Below, in pieces: positions 33,343 through 41,774 of a DNA stretch of 51,408 nt. Below the pieces are notes generated by a model. That model had not been told where the DNA came from. It did not search any database and saw only the letters and a program-made list of their open reading frames with translations. How positions within the stretch are numbered: position 1 is the stretch's first letter; each line of letters begins with the position of its first letter. Source of the stretch: JAVBSN01 sp031547045 (lineage in GTDB: Bacteria; Bacillota; Clostridia; Lachnospirales; Lachnospiraceae); NCBI GenBank assembly GCA_031547045.1, contig JAVBSN010000054.1, forward strand, positions 1-51,408, given 5' to 3'. Both the position numbers and the translations under genes were made by a program.

Positions 33343-34065
33343 ATGGACAAGCAAAAAATACTTATTGTAGATGATGATGAAAATATTGCAGAACTTATAT
33401 CTCTATATTTAGTTAAAGAATGTTTTGATACAAAAATAGTATACGATGGAGAATCAGCAATTGAAGAAAGTAAAACTTATTGTCCAAATCTAATATTATT
33501 AGATATTATGCTTCCTGGTATTGATGGTTATGAAGTATGCTCTGAAATCAGAAAAAGCAGTAATGTTCCTATAATTATGCTTTCTGCAAAAGGAGAAATA
33601 TTTGACAAGGTACTAGGACTTAAAATAGGTGCTGACGATTATATAATTAAACCTTTTGATTCAAATGAACTTGTTGCCCGAGTTAGAGCCGTATTAAGAA
33701 GGTATCAACCTCTTCCTAATGCAGATACTAATTCATCCCCTAAATCTATATCCGCTTCTCACACTGGAGAATTTGTAGAATATTATGATTTAATTATTAA
33801 TATATCCAATTATACAGTACAGTATCAAGATTCCAGTCTTGATATGCCACCAAAGGAATTAGAACTACTATACTATTTAGCAAAGAGACCTAATCAAGTA
33901 TTTACAAGAGAACAATTACTAGATAAATTATGGGGTTATGAATATGCTGGTGATACAAGAACTGTCGACGTTCACATTAAACGTCTTAGAGAAAAACTTC
34001 CTGAAAATAATAATTGGGCATTATCAACCGTATGGGGCGTAGGTTACAAATTCGAGGTGAAATAA
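33343..34065 (+). CDS. OmpR/PhoB-family response regulator
   Basis: A 240-residue regulator. Receiver domain with phospho-acceptor Asp in LILLDIMLPGIDGYEVC, acidic pocket IVDDDENIAE, and conserved Lys in DDYIIKPFD. A C-terminal winged helix (PPKELELLYYLAKRPNQVFT, LLDKLWGYEYAGDTRTVDVH, IKRLREKL) binds DNA. Sits 4 bp before its cognate kinase gene and 31 bp after mutS2, so all three are one operon. Confidence 0.95.
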   Translation: MDKQKILIVDDDENIAELISLYLVKECFDTKIVYDGESAIEESKTYCPNLILLDIMLPGIDGYEVCSEIRKSSNVPIIMLSAKGEIFDKVLGLKIGADDYIIKPFDSNELVARVRAVLRRYQPLPNADTNSSPKSISASHTGEFVEYYDLIINISNYTVQYQDSSLDMPPKELELLYYLAKRPNQVFTREQLLDKLWGYEYAGDTRTVDVHIKRLREKLPENNNWALSTVWGVGYKFEVK

Positions 34066-34069
34066 TATT

Positions 34070-35497
34070 ATGAGAAAAACCTTTTTTGATAAAATATTTC
34101 TAGGTTTCTTTTTGGTAATTGTTAGTGTTTTTATTTTATTAGTAGCCTATACTACTTATTCTACTAAATCTACTTTAATAAAAGAAAAGCAAAGTAACTT
34201 ATTAAATGAAGCTGAACTAGTTGCACAACAATCAGTAATAAACTATATTGCAGGCACAAATAGTGCTGATTATCTTACTTCTAGATTTAACGAGTTTGAA
34301 GAGTATCTTAACGTATCTGTATGGTATGCCAATGCAGATGGTAAAATAATTGCTGTGTCTAACAAAGATCACTATGCTTATTTACCGGACAATCTATTTG
34401 ATTTAGATTCTAAAAATATTTTAGGCAATTCATTTACCATGACTGGCACATTTTATGATATTTTTGCCTCTGATATGATATCTATAGGGATACCTATTTA
34501 TTCAGATACTGAACTGCAAGGGTATATACTTTTACATACCTCTATAACAGAACTAGATACAATACAATCAGATATATTTACAATAACATATTTTCCCTTC
34601 TTAGCAATTATTATAGTTTCATTTGTACTATTGGCATTTTTATCAAGCAGAGTATTACTCCCTCTAGCTAAGATAAATGCAACTGCTAAAGAATATTCTA
34701 AAGGTAATTTTGATGCTACTATAAATATTTCTAGAAATGATGAAATTGGTGAATTGGCAAACTCACTTGAATGTATGGCTAGCGACTTAAGCAAGTTAGA
34801 TGAATATAGAAAGAACTTTATTGCAAATATATCTCATGATTTTCGCTCACCACTTACTTCTATAAAGGGATACATTGAAGCTATAATTGATGGTACCATC
34901 CCTCCAGAAATGTATGATAAATATTTAAACATTGTATTATCTGAATCAAATAGACTTACCAAATTAACATCAGGCCTACTTGAATTAAATAATTTTGATA
35001 CCTATGGCCCTATACTTAAAAAGACTAATTTTAATATAGTGGATATTATCAAAGATACTACTAATACTTTTGAAGGTCGTGTAGAACAAAAGTCTATTCA
35101 ATTCAAACTTAATGTAAAAGCTGAAAATACTATTGCATATGCTGATAAGGCAAAAATTCAACAGGTTATATATAACCTTGTTGATAACGCAATTAAATTT
35201 AGTCCTAAAAATTCTGCTATAACTATTGAAGTAACTGAGAAAAATGAGAAGATTTTTATTGCAGTTAAAGATCAAGGTACTGGTATTGAAAAGGATAAAC
35301 AAAAAAATGTATGGGAAAGATTTTATAAAACTGACCCATCTAGAGGAAGAGATAAACAAGGTACTGGTCTTGGATTATCTATTACTAAAGAAATAATTAA
35401 AGCACATGGCGAAAACATAAACTTAATAAGTACAGAAGGTGTAGGTACAGAATTTATATTTTCACTTACTAGACCAAAAGAAGGTAATAGGAACTAA
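34070..35497 (+). CDS. Membrane sensor histidine kinase
   Basis: A 475-residue kinase. Span 1 at residues about 10-28, an extracellular sensor of about 135 residues, span 2 at about 172-192, HAMP, HisKA with the phospho-acceptor His in ANISHDFRSPLTSIKGYIEA, then the HATPase boxes NLVDNAIKF, DQGTGI and GTGLGLSITKE. Partner of the response regulator just upstream. The signal is unknown. The stop codon lies between the gene and the stem of a strong terminator. Confidence 0.95.
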   Translation: MRKTFFDKIFLGFFLVIVSVFILLVAYTTYSTKSTLIKEKQSNLLNEAELVAQQSVINYIAGTNSADYLTSRFNEFEEYLNVSVWYANADGKIIAVSNKDHYAYLPDNLFDLDSKNILGNSFTMTGTFYDIFASDMISIGIPIYSDTELQGYILLHTSITELDTIQSDIFTITYFPFLAIIIVSFVLLAFLSSRVLLPLAKINATAKEYSKGNFDATINISRNDEIGELANSLECMASDLSKLDEYRKNFIANISHDFRSPLTSIKGYIEAIIDGTIPPEMYDKYLNIVLSESNRLTKLTSGLLELNNFDTYGPILKKTNFNIVDIIKDTTNTFEGRVEQKSIQFKLNVKAENTIAYADKAKIQQVIYNLVDNAIKFSPKNSAITIEVTEKNEKIFIAVKDQGTGIEKDKQKNVWERFYKTDPSRGRDKQGTGLGLSITKEIIKAHGENINLISTEGVGTEFIFSLTRPKEGNRN

Positions 35498-35514
35498 TCC
35501 TATTACCTTCTTTT
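35480..35514. terminator. Rho-independent terminator after the two-component operon
   Basis: 12-bp perfect stem GAAGGTAATAGG (35480-35491) / CCTATTACCTTC (35499-35510), loop 7 nt, then TTTT. The left arm overlaps the last codons of the kinase gene. Also faces the converging trmL gene. Confidence 0.85.
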
Positions 35515-35520
35515 ATTATA

Positions 35521-36012
35521 TTACCATTCATAATTATGAAGATTTCCTTCTAATTGAAATTCTTTAAATTCATTTTGTCTTAAGGCTTCATATAATACAA
35601 TTGCTACTGAATTTGATAAATTAAGAGAACGTATATCTGGTAACATTGGTATTCTAATACAGGTTCCTTTGTTATCAAGTAATATCTCTTCTGGTATTCC
35701 TGCACTTTCTTTACCAAACATAATATAACAATCTTCCTCATAATTAACATCAACATATGTTTGTCTAGACTTTGTTGTTGCCATATATATCTTTGCATTA
35801 GGGTTCTTCCTTAGAAAATCCTCATAATCATTATATATAGTAACATCTAGTTTATCCCAGTAATCAAGACCAGCTCTCTTAACTGTTTTATCATTTATAC
35901 GAAATCCCATAGGTTCTATTAGATGAAGTCTTGCCCCTGCTGCCACACAACTTCTACCAATATTTCCAGTATTCATAGGCATCTCAGGTTCATGTAATAC
36001 AATATTAATCAT
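35521..36012 (-). CDS. trmL: tRNA (cytidine/uridine-34 2'-O)-methyltransferase TrmL
   Basis: A 163-residue SPOUT methyltransferase. Whole-length match to TrmL/CspR: NIVLHEPEMPMNTGNIGRSC at the start, the PMGFRI and GLDYWDKL segments, and the knot motifs IMFGKESAGIPEEIL and IRIPMLPDIRSLNLSNSVAI. It methylates the wobble base of tRNA-Leu isoacceptors. Last gene of a five-gene minus-strand operon, 18 bp after the aminotransferase gene. Confidence 0.95.
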   Translation of the reverse strand: MINIVLHEPEMPMNTGNIGRSCVAAGARLHLIEPMGFRINDKTVKRAGLDYWDKLDVTIYNDYEDFLRKNPNAKIYMATTKSRQTYVDVNYEEDCYIMFGKESAGIPEEILLDNKGTCIRIPMLPDIRSLNLSNSVAIVLYEALRQNEFKEFQLEGNLHNYEW

Positions 36013-36030
36013 CTGTCAATTCTCCTATGT

Positions 36031-37197
36031 CTACTTATTTCTAAGTCTTTCTATAAAATTATTAATACGTCCCATAGCCTCTTTTAATTCCTCTATTGAA
36101 TATGCATATGATATTCTTAGGAAGCCTTCGCCACAATCACCAAATGCTGTACCTGGTACTACTGCAACCTTTTCTTCCTTAAGAAGTCTTGTTGCAAATT
36201 CATCTGAAGTCATACCAAACTCTTTAATACAAGGGAATATGTAGAAAGCTCCATAAGGTTCAAAACAAGGAAGATTCATCTCTTCTAATAGCTTCATTAA
36301 AAATCTTCTTCTTTGGTCATATGACTCTCTCATATGTTCAATATCTTTATCACAATTCTTAACAGCTTCTAATGCTGCATACTGACTAGTTGTAGGTGCA
36401 CACATAATAGCAAATTGATGAATCTTAGTCATTTGCTCTATTATAATATCTGGTCCTAACGCATAACCTAATCTCCAACCTGTCATTGCATATGCTTTTG
36501 AAAAACCATTTATAACTATTGTTCTCTCTTTCATATCTGGAAGAGATGCAATACTTACATGGTCACTACTATATGTTAATTCTGCGTATATTTCATCTGA
36601 TATTACTATTAAATCATGCTTTAATATAACTTCTCTAATAACCTCTAAATCTTTTTTCTCCATAATTGCACCAGTCGGATTATTAGGAAATGATAATATT
36701 AATATCTTAGATTTATCAGTTATTGCATCTTCTAGTTCCTCTGCTGTTAGTCTAAATTGATTCTCATTTTTAAGAGAAATAGTAATCGGAACTCCTCCTG
36801 CCAACTCTACACAAGGTACATATGATACATATGAAGGCTCTGGTATAATCACCTCATCACCTGGATTAATCATAGCTCTAAGTGCTATATCTATTCCTTC
36901 ACTACCACCTACTGTAATTATACTTTCTTTAACATGATTATAAGAAACATTATATCTTCTTCTATAATAGTCACATAATTCTTTTCTTAACTCTATAAGT
37001 CCTGCATTTGAAGTATAAAATGTTCTACCTTTTTCCAAAGAATATATTCCTTCTTCTCTAACATTCCATGGGGTGTCAAAATCAGGCTCACCAACACCAA
37101 GACTTATAGCCTCTGGCATTTCACTAACTATATCAAAAAATTTTCTAATTCCTGATGGTTTAATAGTAACCACCTTATTGGATAATGGATTCCTCAT
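36031..37197 (-). CDS. PLP-dependent aminotransferase, class I/II (AspC/PatA-like)
   Basis: A 388-residue fold-type I aminotransferase. SLGVGEPDFDTPWNV at the start, GGSEGIDIALRAMI, the NNPTGAIM loop, and the PLP-binding Lys in VINGFSKAYAMTGWRLGYAL. Typical of aspartate/aromatic aminotransferases of the I-gamma group in Firmicutes. Exact substrate unknown. It overlaps the preceding Lrp/AsnC gene by 4 bp, an arrangement that couples translation and suggests the regulator controls this amino-acid step. Confidence 0.93.
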   Translation of the reverse strand: MRNPLSNKVVTIKPSGIRKFFDIVSEMPEAISLGVGEPDFDTPWNVREEGIYSLEKGRTFYTSNAGLIELRKELCDYYRRRYNVSYNHVKESIITVGGSEGIDIALRAMINPGDEVIIPEPSYVSYVPCVELAGGVPITISLKNENQFRLTAEELEDAITDKSKILILSFPNNPTGAIMEKKDLEVIREVILKHDLIVISDEIYAELTYSSDHVSIASLPDMKERTIVINGFSKAYAMTGWRLGYALGPDIIIEQMTKIHQFAIMCAPTTSQYAALEAVKNCDKDIEHMRESYDQRRRFLMKLLEEMNLPCFEPYGAFYIFPCIKEFGMTSDEFATRLLKEEKVAVVPGTAFGDCGEGFLRISYAYSIEELKEAMGRINNFIERLRNK

Positions 37198-37676
37198 GCT
37201 GTAACAACCAACCTTTCACTCTTCTTCTCGGTTACCAGCTTTGTACCATGTTCTTTATATTTCTTAAGTACAAAATGTGTTGAAGTACTTATAACAGATT
37301 CCATAGGAGCTAGTTTACTTGAAACAAACCTAGCCACTTCCTTAAGTGTCTTACCTTCAATTATAACTGTTATATCAAAACCACCAGACATTAGGTATAA
37401 TGATGTCACTTCTTCAAAATTATATATTCTCTCAGCAACCTTGTCAAAACCATCTCCACGTCCTGGTGTAACTTTTACTTCAATCAATGCGGTAACTCTT
37501 TCTTCATCAGTTTCATCCCAATTAATCATTGTATGATAGCCGCAAATTATATTGTCAGCCTGCATCGCGGCTATCTCACCGGCGACTGCTGCCTCATCTA
37601 CACCCAACATGGCTGCTATATCTTTAACCTCAAGTTTACTGTCTTTTTCAATCAGATTAAGTATTTTTGTTCTCAT
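37194..37676 (-). CDS. Lrp/AsnC family transcriptional regulator
   Basis: A 160-residue Lrp/AsnC protein. N-terminal winged helix-turn-helix (KILNLIEKDSKLEVKDIAAM, LGVDEAAVAGEIAAMQADNI), then a RAM ligand-binding domain (TALIEVKVTPGRGDGFDKVA, SLYLMSGGFDITVIIEGKTL). It senses amino acids in general. It ends in a 4-bp overlap with the aminotransferase gene and begins 17 bp after the AIR-synthase-like gene. Confidence 0.93.
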   Translation of the reverse strand: MRTKILNLIEKDSKLEVKDIAAMLGVDEAAVAGEIAAMQADNIICGYHTMINWDETDEERVTALIEVKVTPGRGDGFDKVAERIYNFEEVTSLYLMSGGFDITVIIEGKTLKEVARFVSSKLAPMESVISTSTHFVLKKYKEHGTKLVTEKKSERLVVTA

Positions 37677-37693
37677 AAAACTTCTCCTCCATT

Positions 37694-38674
37694 CTATAGA
37701 ACTTTTTGTATTTCATCACCTTTTGGTGGTGTAAGAAATCTTTTCTCATCTTCAATTAATACAACCTTATCATTACTACTAGTTGTTTTTCCTACTATAC
37801 TACTACTTATTCCTGCTTCTTGCAATGTATTTACTATATCTTCTCCATTATCACATACAATAATTAAGCTACCGTTACCTCTTAACATATATGGATTAAG
37901 ATTAAAATATTCACATACTTCTATAGTCTCTTGCTTTATAGGTATATCCTTTAGTTCCACTTCTATACCTACATTGCTCTCTACTGATAACTCCCATAAA
38001 GTTGCAAATACTCCTCCTGATGATACATCATGAATAGCTGTAATATCTGCTTCTTTTAATGCAAATGCTTCTGGTATTGTAGAAATATAATCTATAATAG
38101 ACACAGCGCTATCTATATAATGCTTAGGATACTTACTTATAAGTTCATCATATTTTAACTTAGCAATAATTCCACTACCTTCTAATCCTGCCCATTTTGT
38201 CATAACAATATCTTGATTAGGCTTTATATTCTTTACTGAAACTATTCTATTCTTATCTATTTCTCCATAAGCTGTTACTGTTATTATAGGCCTATTTATT
38301 GTAGCAAGGAATTCTGTATGTCCTCCCATAATCTGAAGATTATAAATACTAGCATATTCCTCTAAACTTTTCATTATATCTCTAACAACATATTCTTCTG
38401 TCTTTTCTGGCAATAATATATTAATCATAAATCCAATAGGCATTGCGCCACCAGATATAAGATTATCCATTGCTCTATTAACTGCTATTATCTCTATATT
38501 ATCAATATTAATATCACATAAAGACATAGCAGTTGCTATGTCTTTATGTGTTGATATTCTTGCACTATCCATACCTATTGATAATGCTGGAATAATATTA
38601 TCTATTCTCTTTTTCGCTATTCTAAGAACCGAACGTTTTAATTGTGGTTCTCTTAATTTACCTTTTCTCATTGC
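37694..38674 (-). CDS. AIR synthase-related (PurM/HypE fold) protein
   Basis: A protein of about 326 residues with the PurM-like ATP-binding fold shared by AIR synthase, selenophosphate synthase and HypE: SIGMDSARI, RAMDNLISGGAMPIGFMINI, LQIMGGHTEF, DIVMTKWAGLEGSGIIA, IHDVSSGGVFATLWEL. It is closest to the HypE-like group of unknown function in Clostridia. The C-terminal Cys end of true HypE is absent. I chose the ATG at 38674, 11 bp past the VanW stop, over the GTG at 38692 that overlaps the VanW gene. Second gene of the operon, reaction unknown. Confidence 0.82.
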   Translation of the reverse strand, partial: AMRKGKLREPQLKRSVLRIAKKRIDNIIPALSIGMDSARISTHKDIATAMSLCDINIDNIEIIAVNRAMDNLISGGAMPIGFMINILLPEKTEEYVVRDIMKSLEEYASIYNLQIMGGHTEFLATINRPIITVTAYGEIDKNRIVSVKNIKPNQDIVMTKWAGLEGSGIIAKLKYDELISKYPKHYIDSAVSIIDYISTIPEAFALKEADITAIHDVSSGGVFATLWELSVESNVGIEVELKDIPIKQETIEVCEYFNLNPYMLRGNGSLIIVCDNGEDIVNTLQEAGISSSIVGKTTSSNDKVVLIEDEKRFLTPPKGDEIQKVL

Positions 38675-38684
38675 AAATATCTTT

Positions 38685-40136
38685 CTATGCACCAGTTTGC
38701 TCAGTTGCCGTATCTGTTGTTGCTGGCTCCTCTGTAATAGGTGTTTCTGGCGGCGTTACAGGTGTCTCTGGCACTACAGGTGTCTCTGGTTCTGGTGGTC
38801 CTATTGTATACTTATTAGGTGTAGCATTATATGTACTACTATTTATTTTTATGGATTCTTTTAAAACACCATCTATATATATTTCTTTCCACATTTCTGC
38901 CACATATCCTGTATGAGCACTTTGATCTTTCTTTCTATATCCTACTGGCATTGTTGGATCAATTGTCTCTACATCTGCTGGTGGCTCAATTGTTGATAAA
39001 ATCTTACTTACAAACTTTATTGTTCTATTTGATGGTCTAGTCTCATGTCCATATATAGTAAACTTTATTATTCCACCACTGGCATAACCCTCTATGTACA
39101 CTGGATATTCAGTATTGTTTGTAAATCTAAAGTTCTTATATGTACTTGCTATAGCCGCATCAAATGATTTATCTACATATGATACTGAAAGCGAATGACA
39201 ATATCTCTCATTTATTTCCATCTCAGCTTTTAATGCTGCATTATAAAGAGTTGTTGATACTTGACAAATACCTCCACCAAGTCCTGGAACAAGTTCTCCG
39301 TCTGAATACTGACCTGCTTCTTTATATCCATTTGCCTCTGTAAATGGTGAAACTGTTTCATACATATTAAATTGTTCACCTGGAAGTAATACTGTACCAT
39401 TAATCTTACTTGCACCATTTGCTAGATTTGCATCTCTTCCCGCTGGTCCATTATATGGAGTATTACATGTTCCTAATACATCTGTAACTGATTGAAAATC
39501 TGCTTCTGTATACTTAGGTTGAGTTTCCTCAACAACGGCTTCAACGATTAAATCTTCGCCTATCCATTCTTCATTAACAGCCTTATTAATAGCTTCTATA
39601 GTTTCATCTTTTTTAAGACCTATTCCTACTATACCTGGCTCACAATAAAACTTGCCATCTCTTCTTGATAACTCTGCATTCTTAGGTTGTACTACTATAT
39701 CACTCTCTTTTTCATCCACTGCCGCAACTAAAAGCTCTGGATCAAGAACTTTTTCTGGAGTAAGTACAACATTTTCATTCTTAATTGTATTTATCTCTTT
39801 ATATCTCTTTAATATATTACCTTTTCTTCCATAGTTATAAGCTTCTTCTACAGCATCGTCTAATGATACACTTAATCCTATTTCACTTAAGGGAATCTTA
39901 TATTCTCCATTGGCTGTTGTAAGTACTAGATCATATTCTCTTAGTTCTTCAACATGTTCTTCATATACTTCATATGCTTCATCAACAGTAAGCCCACTAA
40001 CATCTACGCCATCTATATATATACCTGTATATATTGTTCCTTCGCCTGTTTCTGCATTTACTTTTTTCATTACTGGCGCAACTACCATACAACATAATGC
40101 TAGTCCCAATATACCAAATGTTAATTTCCTCTTCAT
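38685..40136 (-). CDS. VanW family protein with peptidoglycan-binding-like domain
   Basis: A 483-residue surface protein. An N-terminal hydrophobic segment (GILGLALCCMVVAPVM) ends in a VNAETG-type cleavage region. Then one or two PG_binding_4 repeats (YIDGVDVSGLTVDEAYEVYE, GEYKIPLSEIGLS), a VanW domain (GEQFNMYETVSPFTEANGYK, GLGGGICQVSTTLYNAALKA) and a proline/threonine-rich tail (PPEPETPVVPETPVTPPETP). Although named after a vancomycin cluster gene, VanW is common in Clostridia envelopes and is not itself a resistance marker. GGAGAGG precedes the start. A TTGCAT-18-TATTAT promoter lies about 60 bp upstream. First gene of the operon. Confidence 0.93.
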   Translation of the reverse strand: MKRKLTFGILGLALCCMVVAPVMKKVNAETGEGTIYTGIYIDGVDVSGLTVDEAYEVYEEHVEELREYDLVLTTANGEYKIPLSEIGLSVSLDDAVEEAYNYGRKGNILKRYKEINTIKNENVVLTPEKVLDPELLVAAVDEKESDIVVQPKNAELSRRDGKFYCEPGIVGIGLKKDETIEAINKAVNEEWIGEDLIVEAVVEETQPKYTEADFQSVTDVLGTCNTPYNGPAGRDANLANGASKINGTVLLPGEQFNMYETVSPFTEANGYKEAGQYSDGELVPGLGGGICQVSTTLYNAALKAEMEINERYCHSLSVSYVDKSFDAAIASTYKNFRFTNNTEYPVYIEGYASGGIIKFTIYGHETRPSNRTIKFVSKILSTIEPPADVETIDPTMPVGYRKKDQSAHTGYVAEMWKEIYIDGVLKESIKINSSTYNATPNKYTIGPPEPETPVVPETPVTPPETPITEEPATTDTATEQTGA

Positions 40137-40263
40137 ATTAACAACCTCTCCAAATGTATTTATCTATATTTTAAATATTTTCCAATAATATGTACGATAA
40201 TATATCATTATTATTCTACAATGCAATTAATAAAAATGATACTGTCAATATCTACTAATTAAA

Positions 40264-40292
40264 TTGACAAAAAAGCTATGTTTTTGTATATT
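40264..40292 (+). promoter_or_regulatory. Strong plus-strand promoter
   Basis: -35 TTGACA (40264-40269), 17-bp spacer, -10 TATATT (40287-40292). Start expected near 40299. The -35 half is mirrored by TGTCAAT at 40243-40249 (13-bp spacer). A transcript from here would run antisense through the small ORF 40308-40409 into the gene at 40443. Confidence 0.7.
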
Positions 40293-40307
40293 TTATTTAC
40301 AGTAATT

Positions 40308-40409
40308 TTAAAAACCAGCTAATAGTCCAATAAGCATTGCTGCTATCATTACAAAAGCGATAACTCCAGCAAAGATTCTTTGAGTCTTTTTATTATTAAA
40401 ATTAAACAT
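40308..40409 (-). CDS. 33-residue single-span membrane protein
   Basis: Reads MFNFNNKKTQRIFAGVIAFV then MIAAMLIGLLAGF: a short basic N-terminus and one membrane helix. AGGTG lies 8 nt before the ATG. The layout (KK..R followed by a hydrophobic run) resembles DUF4044/Prli42-type miniproteins of Firmicutes that anchor the stressosome, but the match is by shape only. It lies wholly beneath the leader of the divergent gene at 40443. Confidence 0.6.
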   Translation of the reverse strand: MFNFNNKKTQRIFAGVIAFVMIAAMLIGLLAGF

Positions 40410-40442
40410 TATACTACACCTCTTTTCTGAAAGGATATATTT

Positions 40443-41051
40443 ATGATATTTATATTTATAGCATCACTTACAATATTTGCATTAGTTATTAAACACAACA
40501 TTAATAAATCTAAACGTATATCAGAAAATAATTCTAAAAATTTCTGGGCTGATGAATCCAAAGCTAATCAAACTAGGAAAGCTGATATATCTCATCTTCA
40601 ATATATTAAGATTCCCTATAATAATCTTCCAATAAATATATGCTCTAAAGAAGATGTAATTAATACGGAAAAACAGCTTCTTAGTATGGATGGGAAAAAA
40701 ATATTAAATCTTGGTGGAATAAGCAATACCCAACTTAAACTTGAGTATGGTCCTGCTAATCTACCTATATTATCTTCTTGTGATGAAAATTATACACTAC
40801 TTGTAAGATACCTATATCAATGGGCTAATAAACTCTATGACTATGGCTATGTAACAGAAGCTTGTACTGTTCTTGAATATGGAATATCTATCGGCACAGA
40901 TATTACAGCTCATTATACCTTACTGGCAAATATATACCATAATACTAATCAAGTAGATAAATATAATTCTCTAATTGATAGTGCTAATCAACTTACTAGT
41001 CTATCAAAAGCCACAATTATCAACAACCTAAATAATATCAAAGATTCTTAG
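40443..41051 (+). CDS. Membrane-anchored TPR-like protein of unknown function
   Basis: A 202-residue protein with an N-terminal membrane anchor (MIFIFIASLTIFALVI), a polar linker (NKSKRISENNSKNFWADESK), and a helical C-terminal half with tetratricopeptide-like pairs (LVRYLYQWANKLYDYGYVTE, ACTVLEYGISIGTDITAHYT, LLANIYHNTNQVDKYNSLID). AAAGGAT precedes the ATG. The start is only 33 bp from that of the oppositely oriented small membrane protein. No function known. Confidence 0.7.
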   Translation: MIFIFIASLTIFALVIKHNINKSKRISENNSKNFWADESKANQTRKADISHLQYIKIPYNNLPINICSKEDVINTEKQLLSMDGKKILNLGGISNTQLKLEYGPANLPILSSCDENYTLLVRYLYQWANKLYDYGYVTEACTVLEYGISIGTDITAHYTLLANIYHNTNQVDKYNSLIDSANQLTSLSKATIINNLNNIKDS

Positions 41052-41117
41052 TTATATCAAGATGTTACAACCATATTTATTATTACATTTTAATTAAATT
41101 TTTGTTAAAAATCTATC

Positions 41118-41750
41118 TTATGATCTTGTCTTGCATAAATCATATAATGGACATATATCACATTTAGGGTTTCTTGCTATACATATATTCCTTCCATGTG
41201 CAATAACTTGAATATTATATAATATCCATTGCTCTTTCGGTAATGTCTTCATCAAATCATATTCTATTTTTTCTGGATCTTCATTTTTAGTAAGCCCTAA
41301 TTTTCTAGATATTCGCTTAACATGAGTATCAACTACTATACTCGAATCGTGATATATATTTCCTCTTATAACATTTGCAGTTTTTCTTCCTACCCCAGCC
41401 AATCCTGTCAATTCTTCTATTGTCTTAGGAACTTCTCCATTATACTTTTCCATTAAGGTTTTGGTACAAGCAATTATATTTTTCGCTTTATTTTTATAGA
41501 ATCCTGTTGAATATATATCCTTCTCTAATTCCTTAATATCTGCATTTGAAAATGCTTCTACTGTTGGATATTTAACAAATAATTCTTTCGTAACAACATT
41601 TACCCTAGCATCTGTGCATTGAGCACTAAGCATAGTGGCAATTAGTAATTGCCATGCATTTTCATGATTAAGATAACATACATATTCTGTACCATATGTA
41701 GCATTTAAAATATCTATTATCTTTTGTACATCTTCTTTTTTTCTTCCCAT
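41118..41750 (-). CDS. nth: Endonuclease III
   Basis: A 210-residue DNA glycosylase/AP lyase for oxidised pyrimidines. Helix-hairpin-helix with catalytic Lys in LAGVGRKTANVIRG, catalytic Asp in IVVDTHVKRISRK, and a C-terminal [4Fe-4S] motif CIARNPKCDICPLYDLC. The ATG at 41750 has AGGAG 7 nt upstream. The longer frame from 41774 lacks one. Last gene of the operon DUF815 > radical SAM > nth (24-bp gap). Confidence 0.95.
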   Translation of the reverse strand: MGRKKEDVQKIIDILNATYGTEYVCYLNHENAWQLLIATMLSAQCTDARVNVVTKELFVKYPTVEAFSNADIKELEKDIYSTGFYKNKAKNIIACTKTLMEKYNGEVPKTIEELTGLAGVGRKTANVIRGNIYHDSSIVVDTHVKRISRKLGLTKNEDPEKIEYDLMKTLPKEQWILYNIQVIAHGRNICIARNPKCDICPLYDLCKTRS

Positions 41751-41774
41751 AGTGTAACTCCTATTTGAAAGCAA

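Noticed and set aside
38685..40136. VanW gene as a sign of vancomycin resistance.
   Set aside because: No vanA/B ligase, vanH or vanX genes are near, and VanW proteins are common in non-resistant Clostridia.
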